64,000 nucleotides of DNA from Macrotrachela quadricornifera. Taxonomy: Eukaryota > Rotifera > Eurotatoria > Philodinida > Philodinidae. A model generated the notes under the pieces. The model saw nothing but the letters and a program-made list of their open reading frames with translations, did not search any database and was not told the origin of the DNA. The position numbers and the translations under genes were made by a program. The stretch is taken from NCBI GenBank assembly GCA_022393335.1, contig JAJEKB010021931.1, positions 151,218 to 215,217 of the forward strand, given 5' to 3'. Below, one piece after another: positions 24,459 to 37,217 of the stretch. Every line of letters begins with the position of its first letter. Position 1 is the stretch's first letter.

Positions 24459-26534
24459 TCACAATACTGCGTTAAAAGTTATTATAGCCAGCCAAATAAT
24501 GAGATGCATATTTAATCTATTTGTTCTATCATAACTGTTAAGTATTTGTTGAATTGTCGTAATTGTACCTACAATTTTGAATATAATCACACTCAATTAA
24601 TTTCTTATGCTATATTTCATCCAGACATACCTTTTCGATTCGTACTGCCTGTTGTATTAGTGATTCGAATAGATGTTGCTGTTCCGTCTTGGCCTACAAA
24701 AGATAGATTTAAAATAGTTTTTGTTATATCTCATGTGCAATCAATGTTGAAATATTATAAACTTCGACATAAATAAAACAAAACACAAAAACTGATATTA
24801 AACTTGAATTACAGTAAGGTTTTGATTAGAATCAGAGCTGAAAATAACTACTAAATTTCATAGTTTTAATTAAGTGTCATTTATACATACCACAAGAATT
24901 TGTCATCAAAGTAAATTTTAAAATTCGATTATTTCCACGATCAATAACCAATAAATTACCATAACTATCAAAACCGAGGCCTCGTGGACCGTCTAACTGA
25001 TTAATCAATAAGCCACTTTGTTGCGAACATCCAACTAAACAACGAAATCCATTTGGTCCTGAACCTACCACACGATTGTTTTCCGAATCAGTAATAAATA
25101 AATAATTATCAGCGTCTAAAATGACTGCCATTGGACCCCAAAGGTCAATAGTTTTAGGTGCACCATATCCTGCTACTGTTTCTGCGTTTGGTTGTCCTAG
25201 TTGAAATTTTTGAATTCTATTATTGTAATAATCAGCTACATACAAATTGAAATTAGTATCGACAAATATTCCATTTGGATAATAAAGTTGATCAGATGCT
25301 GATCCATATGTGTCACTACCTGCAACAATGCTAACTGAATATGTACCTTGATTAAGCGATTGTGCAAGTACTTGATGTTGATCACTAGCTGAACAATAGA
25401 GAGTATTGTTGATATCAATAAAAAGTCCTAAACATTGTGCAGTAACATTCATCACGGTAATACCATTCACTGCATTAGATGTCCACTTTTCGACTCGATT
25501 GTTTGCACCGCTGTCAACATAAATATCATTATTCATTGTAACAAATATAGCACCTGGATTATCCAAAAAATATGAAATCGTTTTTATGGGGAAACCACCC
25601 GCACTGGACCATACTTGAATTTGATCATTATCTTGTTCAGTGACATAAACAGTATTATTAATATGAACAAACATACCGTAAGGGTCTGTGTTAGCAGAAG
25701 AAAAGATAGTTCCATTTGGATTCCATGATGCATATGGACAAAATTTTGGCTGATTGAATGACAAAGATTGAACTATAAGAAATATATGTTACACTTATTA
25801 TTCAATCAACGAACTAAATTCATATCAATAACATTTCGATCCATGATTAAATTAATTAAAGAATCAGAAGAACGTATAGAGATAACAACAGAATAGAATG
25901 ACATCAGTTATGATGACTCTTGAAGACAAGCGTTGATAAATTTGGGAAGATTTGGCTACAGAGTTTTCCTGCTGTTCATCTATTCCCTTTCTTCGATATT
26001 GAAGAAGTTCAACTTCTTCACGAACATCCCAAAATGTTCTAGGCGCTCACATATTTTCTCTCCGTATGTCATACTTCTTGAACATATTTTAGAATAATAC
26101 AACGAATGTAAGTTCTTATCGAAAAAAAGGTCATTTTTTTTCATATATTTCTCCGGAATACAATTCAATTGATTGTATCTATACCACATGCTAATTAGAA
26201 TGTTCTTAAAATAGGCATTATTTTTCTAGGATAGCGGAAACAAAAAATAATTGTAAAATGCAATGTCATTAAAGCTATTTTTAAAAAAAATGCACTTATA
26301 AAATTTTTCTTAGGACAAAAAACAAAAATTAGACAGATTCATATGATCATATTATCTTTATAGTTTCTAAATGAAGTGAATAGATAAACTCTTATATTAG
26401 TAAAAATATGCAAATGTCAAATACTGATATCTTGAACATAAATGTAATTAAATAAAATTTCTACCTGTAGTAGAACGTAAGTATATTAACATAAAAATCC
26501 ACCAGTTAAATTCAGTATGGAACATTATTGACAT
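24459..26534 (-). CDS. secreted NHL-repeat beta-propeller protein with GPI-type C-terminal tail
   Basis: Minus-strand exons 26534-26465, 25772-24891, 24693-24631 and 24568-24459; all introns are phase 1 and total 1,125 nt (374 residues). Exon 1 encodes a hydrophobic leader (MSIMFHTEF then WWIFMLIYL) with its donor GTAGAA directly after. Exon 2 is almost the whole propeller, with NHL-type blades marked by P.GIFVD...NLYVADYYNNRIQKF and DGPRGLGFDSYGNLLVIDRG. Exons 3-4 add a Thr/Ser/Asn-rich stretch and end in a hydrophobic tail (HLIIWLAIITFNAVL) right at the stop, as in GPI-anchored proteins. Likely an extracellular binding protein; ligand unknown. The weakest point is the first exon (weak donor); the tail could also be a plain TM anchor. 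Confidence 0.8.
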
Positions 26535-27053
26535 GAAGGTTCGATGTGCACAACTCTTTCACCAAGATAAAAGCGAATTTGATCAAAATTTTCGAAGTTA
26601 AATTATATATACTGTTGTTAGTCTATCTAAATTTACGTACGTAATGAAGAATAACAAAAAAAGAAATATGTAGGCCTAATGGAGAATATTGTCAAAATTT
26701 TTTAATCATTTGATATATTAACTATAGTTTCTGTTATTTTCTTTTTAAGTGGCAATATACACTTGATAAGATGTAGAATTTCACATAAATTAAAATACAA
26801 TTAGTAATTAAACATCAACGTCATCACATAAAGTATACAAAAAAAAATTTCTCTTAGTTATTAACAATTCTTATGAAATATTAATGTATAAAGTAAAACA
26901 TTGTCTATTTTTCTCTCAGATTATGATAGACACGAACTGTAATAACATATATTTTGTATAAGAAAATAAATATTAATCTCAAACATATTGCCGAGTATCT
27001 ACATAGAGTAGAAAAATTATTCTTGATTATAATCAATAGAATGATCTACATTA
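26535..27053. other. short intergenic between two minus-strand genes
   Basis: AT-rich. Carries the 3' flank of the F-box gene and the presumed promoter of the NHL gene. No distinct motif recognised. Confidence 0.4.
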
Positions 27054-28698
27054 TCAACTTTTATTATAAAGATGATCTTTTGTTATATCAGTTCGAAATT
27101 CATTCTTCCAAATATTGTTTATTACATCATGTGTTTTATTCATAGTATCATCTTCAACTATTGGCCATGGAGCATGAAAAATAATATAACCAACAAGACG
27201 ATTACAATCAGCTATATAATTCAATGGTTCTTGCATATGAGAATGCCAAATAATATCAATCTAGAAAAAAATAATATCATATTCATAAATATTTGTTAAA
27301 TAAGAAATAGTGTACCACATATGTTGGAGGTATAAAACCATTACCATCTTTTAATGGATATTTAGCTGCCATGTATAGAAATCGTTCATAGGATTTTTTT
27401 AATTTTTTCATTGTTTCTCGTCCAAGATTGATTCTTGTCGATTGATAATGATGATAAGTTGGAATAGGAACATTTTGTAATGTATCATACATAAATTTTT
27501 TACACATATCAAGCCAATTGAAATCCATAATAATTTCTGTTTCGGTAAATGAAAATGGATTTTCATAATCTTTTGGTGGTTCTAATGAAAATTTAAGATA
27601 TGGTTTATCGAAATAAGAATAACTTGAATTAGTATAAGTATATGGATCAATAGTATAATGAGGAAAATTTAATGAAAAATTCTTTTTCTCATCAATAGAT
27701 GATAAAGGAAAATATTGTTCATTGAATTTTTGTTCATATAATTGACAAGTATTTTGAAATGCTTGTTCTTTTAAATGTAATTGAATATCAGTCATTAATA
27801 ATGAATGATCGATAATTTTATGAAATAAACGAAGACAATCTGATTGATACATTTCAGGTCGAAGTAAATGAGTTTGCCAAATGATTTCAATATCTAATGT
27901 AGGAATTAATAGGATATTTGATGGATGACATGCTTTCAATTGCATGAAACGATAGTATCTTGTTATCATTTGTTTAAGAACTGATGATTGTTGGCATTGT
28001 TGTTGAAATATAGATGATTTTTCTAATAGTTTTATTAATTCACGAGCAGTATTATCAATATCAACTGACAATTGAATAGTCCTATAAGATAAATAAAATA
28101 TTATTATTCAATAATTAGAATCGTTTTTCATTCTTTTAATCTTACATATCTAATGACGAGTTCGGATGTCGATTAAATCCATGAAGAAATTTAAATTGAT
28201 GTTTGTCTATTGTTTGAACAGGATATAAGGGAGGTGGACATATAGCACATCCAGTTCTGTACCATTTACTACTTATATGTTGACGTAATTCTATATTGCG
28301 TAAACATTTTTCGTGTATCCAATCCATATAAATTTGTTTGAATGATTTTGAATATAATTTTGTTGATGCTATTTAATATTTTTTTTAAAATAAACATTTA
28401 TATACAATAAAAAAGAATACTTACTATTACATTTTAATTTCCATATTTCATCTTGATCAGCAATCATTTTGAATAATCGACAAACCAATGAAATATTACA
28501 TAGATCTCGTACGGATAGTAATTGAAATATGAGTAATAAGATTTCATTAGGAATAGCAATAATTGAAGATTCAGATAGAGCATCTTTTGTTTCATTAAAT
28601 GACCATTTATGTTGCCAGGTAACATTAGGTTGTGTATCCTTTGGCTCAATAGAGCCAAAGCCAAATTTTTTTCTGATGCTATCAAATAAATTATACAT
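27054..28698 (-). CDS. F-box protein with GRDP-like (DUF1399) domain
   Basis: Exons 28698-28425, 28368-28146, 28081-27316, 27260-27054 (1,470 nt, 489 residues). Residues about 47-91 form an F-box (IPNEILLLIFQLLSVRDLCN...VCRLFK), which in known proteins recruits SKP1 to an SCF ubiquitin ligase. The rest matches the DUF1399/glycine-rich-domain family by its paired signatures, IPTLDIEIIWQTHLL (about 225-239) and PPTYVIDIIWHSHM (about 417-430). It probably acts as a substrate receptor; the substrate is unknown. The start is the Met at MYNLFDS; an upstream in-frame Met at 28734 would add 12 residues but follows an acceptor-like TTTTTAG. The last donor could be GTACAC or, three bases earlier, GTGGTA. 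Confidence 0.85.
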
Positions 28699-28797
28699 TA
28701 TGTGATCTAAAAACCAAATCATCAATATTATCACTAATTTATCCTATATAAAGGTGGCTATATCAAGAATATCCTAGATCCTGTCTACTTAAAGTAT

Positions 28798-29216
28798 GTC
28801 TAGAACTTCCTTACTGACGAAGCATAATTCTTTATTTCTACAAACAAAGTTCTTGAAAGGGCATTACTACTAACAGGAGAATTTTGCAAAATATTCAAGC
28901 AGTTGAGACCTTGTCTATTGACCATAAGTAGACTTCAAAAAGAATTTATTTCCATCAAAATTATCTTGTCCGATTTTGATTTGAAACTTTGACATCTCGG
29001 AAACAAAGGCGCGAAGGAATAAACTCTTTTCGAGTCTACTTATGGTCATAAAATGAGGCCTAAATTGCTTGAACACTTCGGTAAGTTCTCGCACTAGTAG
29101 TAATTTCAAGAACATTATTGAACTTTATTTCTACATATAATAATTTACAGGCTTTCTTTCTCAGATGATAAAAGATAATTAGATTATGCTTCACTAGTAA
29201 GGAAATTCTAGACATA
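28798..29216. mobile_element. ~420-bp foldback element A (TCTAGAA ends)
   Basis: Imperfect palindrome. The left end GTCTAGAACTTCCTTAC pairs with the right end GTAAGGAAATTCTAGAC, and inner blocks TGACCATAAGTAGACT / AGTCTACTTATGGTCA also pair. Non-coding; the frames seen in it are palindrome artefacts. Confidence 0.7.
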
Positions 29217-29919
29217 TTTAAAGTAAACACCACTTTTGGGATACTCCAGCTGTTCTCATTCACTTTTTAAAATAAAAGTTAAATCTAACAAGCAGCTTAC
29301 TTTTATAGGATTCACTCGTTGCGTTTATCGATCTGATATAAAATATAACTATATATATATATAGCTGCAAATTATGTACATTTGTACTTTATTTGCTTTT
29401 ACGTGTCATGTAGTGACGTGTAATCTATTTTCGTTCGATATGAATCATTGGTTAACCAGTCAGAAGCATAAAATAAACGTGTCGCAACAATCTTTCTTCT
29501 TTTCGATTTTAATTGAAATTTGATTTATGGTTTTGCTAGTCTAAGAACGGTTTTTGAAATATATACCTAACAGAATGTGTTATAAGCTTCGTAAGTAAAG
29601 AGAATTGAGTTCAATGAGATTTTTCAATCAATTCAGCGCATCGGTCAGTAATGCAAGACCTCGATTTGAATAAAAAAAAAATTGAAAAGCTCAAACAAAA
29701 TGTTTGGTCGTGACATCTCAATAATAATGCCAGTATAAATGATCTATGTTCGGATTCGTCAGAATATTTCGAAAATCAATCAGCTAATTATATGCACTTG
29801 ATATTGTTTTACTTATTTATATGTATTTTTTCGGCTAATAAAGAAACATTTCTAAGTGTCAAATTGCTATCGGATGGGGGCTACATTCATTTGATAGGTC
29901 CTCGTGACCAATGAAAGAG
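29217..29919. other. intergenic AT-rich spacer
   Basis: No gene or structured repeat seen apart from a TA run near 29350. Confidence 0.4.
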
Positions 29920-30373
29920 CCTAGAATAGTTAACTTGTCCAGACATTCGTTCCTAAGATGTCGACTTTTTATTCTATTTTTTAACAACATACCGTGATTC
30001 TCATCAAGATTTACCGAAAAATCGCCTTTTGAACTTCGATTTAAAACTTTATAGAAATAAAAATCTCAATGAAATTAATCTATTCTGAAAGTTTAAAAAT
30101 TTTGGTTGATCCTATCTTAAAAAATAAACATTTAACGTTTTGAATTATAAGGATAGCGAAAATTTAAAACGTTTAATGTTCATATTTAAAGATAAAAGCA
30201 ACCAACAAATTTGAAACTTTCAAAATAAACTAATCTCGTAGGAATCTTTATTTCTACAAAGTATCAAGTCGATGTTTCAGTGAATTCTGACGAAGATTAC
30301 AGAATTTTGTTAAAAAGTATAGTAAAAGTTTGATATCTCGGGAATGAAGGCCTAGACTGCTAAATCATTCTAG
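29920..30373. mobile_element. ~454-bp foldback element B (related to element A)
   Basis: Arms of about 220 bp start CTAGAATAG and end CATTCTAG. They pair imperfectly around a centre near 30145 (TTAAACGTTTT / AAAACGTTTAA). It shares with element A the TCTAGAA terminus and the phrase TTTGA(C/T)ATCTCGG(G/A)AA. Confidence 0.7.
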
Positions 30374-33300
30374 ACATTTTTATTGCTCAATATTATGATA
30401 TTAAACTCAACGTATTTTTTTTAAAATGATATAAAATCGTTTCTATGCAAGGTATTGATACGTTCACGCGCTTTTGCAAAAGCACCCAACTATGCTAATA
30501 CGAAGAATCATTCGTTCGTTTTCATTGGTTGTATTAACATCAAAACCATTCCAATAAAGATGATTAATCATATTATCTAAGCGATTCTCAATTATCGTTT
30601 ATTTCTTCAACTAGAGAAAACTATATTTTCTTTTGTTTCTTATTGTAAAACCTTGTCGTAATGATTGGTGAAATGTTGATATAACTCTTTTGAATTTATT
30701 CACTTAAGCATTTGCTATAATCACTACTACTGTGATCCTTTATATCAAGATTATTGTTTGATTTAAAAATACTTTTATACTGAAATTACATTATTGATTT
30801 GATGTATGTGTATATATTGAAAATATTCATCTTAAACACATTCAATGAATATGGTATAAAACAAAATGATTAATTATCTTTTATTACATTTAAAATATTA
30901 TAATTTATTGTACAGTATACAAAGGATTATAAAGAAAATAAACAGATGCATTTTGAATGCTTTAAACTTCTCGATAAAAGAATAAAGTAGATAATGCATT
31001 AGTATTCATAGGTTGCGCTGATTGAAACTGCAACAAAACTAAAAAAAATTATTTATATATATATAGCTAGTAGCAAAGTGTCTCTTACTTTTCTGTCTCA
31101 TATCGCGGCGCATTTGTTGCTTTCTTTGAATATCTAAAAATGCAAAATCTTTTTTTTTTACAAAGTTTTAAGAAAATAATCAAATACTAGCCTTCTACAC
31201 AAAGTTTTACAGATCGTCGATTTTTTCTTATAAGACAATCGTCTTCATTTTTTAATTTTTCCCAAGATGCATGGTTACCCATAGATCAAACGATATAGTT
31301 AATATACGTATTAAACAAACAAAAAGATTTAACGTATAAATCGAAAGCGTAGAAATGTGACATTCCCCATGGTTTATATAGTATATTTTACATTCATTGT
31401 TGAATACAAGACAAATTACTATTAATAGGTAAGATTAGGTCATTCATGTAACGATAAATGAGAGAACGAAAGAAAAAAAAAAGGTTTACATAAAACCAAA
31501 AAAAAAGTGATTGTTTTATTTCCAACACCTACCATTCTTTACTCATTGTTTTATATGTATTATTTAAGAGAGGATTTTTCCCAGTATAAAAAATAAATAA
31601 ATCATATGATGTGGGATTTATTTTTACATTCAATATAAAACAAAATTATAGGTAATAATTATATTGAATGAAGGCGCAATTATACAATACAATAGACACA
31701 TGGCTAAGAAAAAGTTGTATAAATAAAAATAATCAACTATTCTTTTTAAACAAAAACCTATAAAAATTGACAATGTATGTCGAATTTGCTTTCCAATGAA
31801 AATTTAACAAATAGAATATTTTTGCAGACAATTGATCTTTTATTAAATATTAATCAAAAACTAATATATTCTACATAACCAATCACGAATAAAGAAATCT
31901 ATCGATAAATTTGTTTTAGCTTTTCCTTCATATTGAATGTTTGAAGTGAGTTTTGACTATAAATGTTAGTACTTTGAACCAGGAATGTAGAAGCTTTCTC
32001 GTAGTATGCGTGAAAATCTAAAATTCTCCTTAACTGCTAGCAGTAACTAAGAACAGATTGTTTTTCAAGAATTTATCGTCAGTAGAATGATAGAATAACA
32101 TAGTAGGTTGCCGTAGTTGTTCATCTATCAGATCTTTCTTTAACACTACCAATACTTGATCTTGAGGGGAACAAAATCGGTGCGGAAGGGATGTAGTACT
32201 TGGCTGATGCATTGCAAAATCAGACAGTAAGATATGTTTTCTGATCTTATATCACATTTTCTTCGTCATCATTGCATGTGGACATTAATAACTCTGAAAC
32301 TTGGAAACAATAAAATCAATTCTGAGTACATAATATCTTATGAAGACATTCAATGTTTTTTCACTGAGGGTTCAATTTTAGTTATAAATATGAGTTTAAG
32401 ACTAATAAGACATAATCTTTGAGAATTGTTTAGTTTGAAGATGTTCAATAAATAATATAAAGTATTTTATTGTAACATATGAAAAAGATGATCATAGTGT
32501 AAATAACAAAAGTATGGCGCAGTTTTTATGTCTTTGCCTTACAGATTAAAGCAAATACATAGTATGGTTTTTCAAAATTTCACGAAAAATCGAAATAGCA
32601 CCAATGGCACAGAACTATTGGAATTAGATAGAATTGGTGATATGGAATTCAATAATACTATTTTTTTGAAATACATTGAAGTTTGTAAGCAGGAATGAGT
32701 ATATCTATTACTAATTGAAACGTCTGCTTGTTCTTCGTTGGAATGTTCGCTTTGTTAACGTGGTAGGTATAGCAAACGTTTGAGATTCGTGATTTTATAC
32801 TGCTATCTACTCAATTATTCAAGCACTTAGAAATACTTTTTTTTATAAGAGTAGATGCAGAAATCTTTTTCTTTTTTCTACAGTACAAAAACAACAATTT
32901 TAGCTTTTGACATAACCAAGGTATAGATGATGGATCGCAAGCACTTCTAAAATACATTCGCTTTACTAATATTGTTATATCGGCGTATGAGTTTTTGAGA
33001 AGATTGAAATGTTTCTAGTCAAATGACGAATTCTCATTGATTTCTTATTTTATTTTTCTATTAATCTCTCCATTCATACATATAAACTATTTTATCATCG
33101 GAAAAATTTCTAATAAAAAAAAAGATTAAAATCAATCGAAATGTATGTCACACAAAGTATGCGAAGTATAAATAACAGCTTTAATTGATTTTAGTCACAT
33201 TTATTTATTGTTCAAATAGAGGCAAAAGTGATTTACTTGATTCACTTCCGTATACTGAATACTGCGTTGATGGAACATAACATGTTCTCTATATCGATTT

Positions 33301-33811
33301 TGATCTTTCATAATGGTTCTTTTGAATATGATATATATATTTCAAATTTTAAGGAATCTTTATCCATCAACATCATGACAATTTATATATAATGTAGTAT
33401 TAAGTCAAAAAAAGCATACAGTCACATATTCTGGTCATACATTAAACGTATGGAAGACGATTAACAATGCATAAACAAGATATTCACCGAATGTGACAAG
33501 CAATTTTTGGTCATACAGTATCGATGGAATACAAACTGATAATAGGCAATCGAATTAATCCTAATCTTTAACGAGAATTCGTTTACAATCGTCCGTATTG
33601 TTTATTTTTGCCCGTCTAGATAATATATTCCAATTCAAACTTCATACCTCATGAAAACGTGCTTCAGACAGAAATACTTATTACATTTAGGTAAATAACA
33701 AAAGACTAAAAATTAGACATGAACTTATAAACGATTGTTAATGTATGCTGAAGTGTTGGCTTATATATCAGCAGATATATTAAAAAAGAGTCGTACACTA
33801 CGCAGTAAATT
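30374..33811. other. 3.4-kb stretch with no gene recognised
   Basis: AT-rich with short TA runs. Isolated frames (for example 32030-32212 minus) have no similarity or splice context. Confidence 0.5.
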
Positions 33812-34452
33812 TTATTTAATTTCAATCAATTTATCTGTCATAATATCGTATACAAAACCCCACACCTTAATATTTCGACCAGCTATACGTTCTTCAATCA
33901 ATTTGACATCATCTTTGACACTCTTGCTTAAATTATCGATTGATAATGCTTTCATACCCTCACAACCTAACATTTCATCATTCAAATGAATGCCTTCTTC
34001 TTCAGCCAAAGTTTGAGTAATCACCGGAGACGTGAAACTTGTAAGCCCACAAAATGTATGATGAACAACAGCAATGGCTTCAAGTGAAAACATATAATGT
34101 GCTGTTGCCAAAGAGCGAAGTGCATCAATAGCACGTCCACCAGCAACACGTACTTGCAGATAGAGTCCATTATCTAAAAGATCGATAAAAACGTTAGATG
34201 TATTATGATAATCAATTTTTGTTAGTACACACAATTTATGTGTTTGACTACTTGTTCAGCAGCAGGATTAGTTCGAGGATCAAAACAACAGATGATCACC
34301 AAATTATGTCCTTCACCAATGGGCCTAGCTTGTGATTTCGCACGTTGGAGTTTAGCATCATAGTTTGATTGTTTGGACATGACACCATAATTTGGATCAT
34401 CTATCAAGTTTGGAATACATGGTTGGCTTGATGTGGTAGCATTATTATCCAT
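33812..34452 (-). CDS. beta-class carbonic anhydrase
   Basis: Exons 34452-34233 and 34173-33812, 193 residues, with one 59-nt intron (donor GTGTGT, acceptor TTTTAG). Beta carbonic anhydrases hydrate CO2 to bicarbonate using a zinc held by two Cys and one His. The sequence shows CCFDPR (Cys56, Asp58, Arg60), the AGGRAIDALRSL core and HHTFCG (His112, Cys115), so the zinc site and Asp-Arg dyad are complete. No signal peptide or transit peptide is evident, suggesting a cytosolic enzyme. It is at the short end of the family. Beta-class enzymes occur in invertebrates, fungi and bacteria but not vertebrates. The donor is weak, so the exact junction residue (Tyr74) is uncertain. Confidence 0.88.
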
Positions 34453-35030
34453 TTTTATTCTTTATCGAAAACGATCGTTAACTTGGTTGCAGTAAGGTAA
34501 ATTTGTTTTGAAACGAAGAAAAAAAAGACACTCATGCTTACTGATAAGAGAAAAAAGAAAGATACGTTAGAAGAATGTGCACATCTCGTGCAAATAATAT
34601 AACAATATATGATATCAGACTGTATACAATGAATCAATGTCAAATAGAACAACCAGCAATAGAAAACATATCTAGTGTTTTTTTATAATTCCATTGATTT
34701 CCGAACGAGAAATTTCTTGAATCTTGTCAAAAGTTATGTATCACATTAAGACCATACTAGATTTGGTATCTTTTAATATTTTTGCGGTGTAGAAATAAAA
34801 AAGGATTAATTTTTAATTCATATAATCAGTATGTTATCAACGTTTTCGTACGTATTTATGATGAAGACAAAGTATACAATATTACATATGGTCATTATCA
34901 CTTGAAGATCTTCAATTAAATGATAAAAACAAAGATGTTTTTTGCATGGACTAGAAATATTCGTTCTTTACAATTATTAATCAAACAATAAACATCATAA
35001 AATATAAAGCAAATGCCTTTTGGCTTCTCA
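34453..35030. other. intergenic, upstream of the carbonic anhydrase gene
   Basis: AT-rich; no recognisable gene or repeat. Confidence 0.4.
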
Positions 35031-35034
35031 GTTT

Positions 35035-35730
35035 CCCTGACCGTTTCATTTGTTAGTTTTACTTCTTTGACTTTCAACCCAATCGTAAGCATCTGAAATG
35101 AATATATATATTATACGTAGTTATAGAAATATACTTTGGATCTCGAATGGAAGTTTAATACCTTTCGAAATACAAACTCTCTTGGATGAAGCATTTCGGG
35201 TTATCAGTTTATTGTATCTTCGTGATGAGATTCTATGCTCGTATAAACAACTTGCTTGCTTTGAAAAAACCCCAATTCAACTCTCTTGCTTTTTGAATTG
35301 TACATTCGTTCAAATGTGCATCATGAACAGCTTCTTTTTCAATTTCTCTTTTACGTAAAATTCATGCAACATGAATTTTTGAATTTTTTCTTCAACTTTA
35401 CAAATATTGTTCGATATTTTTGAATTTATTCTCTAAAACTTGAAATGTAATTTGACTGTTAATCAATTCATTCGAAAATATCTTCCATTTCTCCTAAAAT
35501 AGATTGATTTTTAATATCCATGTGTTAATTCTTACCATAGCCGTCATATTCATCATGGAATTCGAGGCTTTTGAAACTTCAGATAATTGTTGAGAAACAA
35601 AGATTTCATTTACACTTGCTCAAAATATGTCCAACCACATTCTGTTTGTGTCAAGTATAGAAGATGTTGTACAGTGTTCACTAAATTCATGTTTTCCGTA
35701 CGATTAACTATTTCTTTAAGTATAAATCAT
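35035..35730 (-). pseudogene. decayed multi-exon gene fragment, unidentified
   Basis: On the minus strand several coding-like blocks follow each other: MNLVNTVQHLLYLTQTE (about 35690), VSQQLSEVSKASNSMMNMTAM up to a donor at 35535, a 42-nt GTAAG...TTTTAG intron, then EKWKIFSNELINSQ and ENKFKNIEQYL. Next comes a coiled-coil-like block (EIEKEAVHDAHLNE, KARELNWGFFKAS) in a shifted frame, and a last block AYDWVESQRSKTNK after a TTTCAG. Frameshifts and stops separate the blocks, so it is probably dead. I do not recognise the family. Confidence 0.4.
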
Positions 35731-37217
35731 CATAGAGTGACAAAAAACAATCTTTATTTAAATTTGTATTCGATAGGATTATCATGATACTAATTTAAAA
35801 GATATAATTAATATACCGCTAAGTAATGCGTCAATGCATTTAATTTTGCGACATGTGATGTACCACTCGTTTGTGACATAATGTATGCTGTTCTACTTCA
35901 ACACTGGGAAAGTATTGAAAGATATCAAAATTAAGTTAGTATGACCTTCATGTAATAAATAACTTTTGACAATATTGGAGATATTTCTCGTTCAAAAATC
36001 AATGAATTATAAAAAACACTACATATGGATAATTCATGTTTTTTTTGTTATTATATCGAAACTGTAAATATATTAAAGTTCAAATATCTCGTTTAGGTAC
36101 CCCATGTCCACGTTATATTTTAAATTCATGAATTTGGCAGTGAGCATTTTATTTGATGCAAATATATCGACTCTTCTTGCGTTATAGTCCACATATCTTC
36201 GTCGTTAGATGTAAAAAAGATAAATAAGAACATATATTTCAACATTTTTATCACCATGGAATAAAAACTTATTAAAAATCAATCATAATAAATCTGATTC
36301 ATCGACTTTCATAATCCTAGATGCATGCCTGCGATGAAGTTCAACAAAGTTACAGAACCCATTGAATCAAATATGCGACAACATTCGTTCGTATTATGAA
36401 ATTGTTTAAGTCAAAACAAAAAATAAAGTTCCGCGTCTGTAAAATCAAGGAGAAATGCATTCTTAAGAATGTCATATACATACATTTACATAGTAATGAG
36501 TAAAATATATTGAAAATCGAAATTCTTTATTGAATTTTACCTTCACAAGCAGACCAAGGCTAAACATAGAAAGATAAGGCTCGTATTTGTTTCTTTCACT
36601 ATAAATAGGCTTTCTAATAGTAAAGGATTGTCTCTCGCAGAATTGCAATTAATTCATATCAAATCCTTTATCCGTTTCTACCTTCACAAACAGAAGCCAA
36701 GAAGATATAAAGAAATGTGTGGCATTTTTTTCTTATTTTTAAATGACGAATATAGTTTTACATTTTTTTTTGTTGAAATGGAAGAGCAGGCATAATTGTA
36801 TACATTTTTATTTCTTCTTAATACATATGACTTTATGTTGAGTGGAGGATTTTTCCATAAACATGAACAATTTCTCATCGATTGATCTAATCATTCCGTG
36901 ATTGGATACAGTTAAGAATGAGAGTAAACTAGCGATATGTGCCACTGCCTCTTCTATTCATATTAGTATGCGAAGTTGACAATGACAAGAAGTATTAGAC
37001 AAGGCGCAATTAATTTGAGCGTAGGTGAAATCAGTCTGATGTGTCATTATTCATTCCGTTTACTTTTGTTATTGGAGAAAGAAAAAGATACCGCATGTAT
37101 ACTCTCAAGTTTAATGTTTTTTTATTTGTTAATTAGGTTAGATAATCATTAATCGAATAAAGTGAAACCTTTGGAGAAAAACTTAGGTATTAGTTATTGT
37201 TCTACTGTTTAACAAAA
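35731..37217. other. no gene seen upstream of the GPCR
   Basis: AT-rich spacer. A 64-codon minus frame at 36684-36878 lacks support. Confidence 0.4.
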
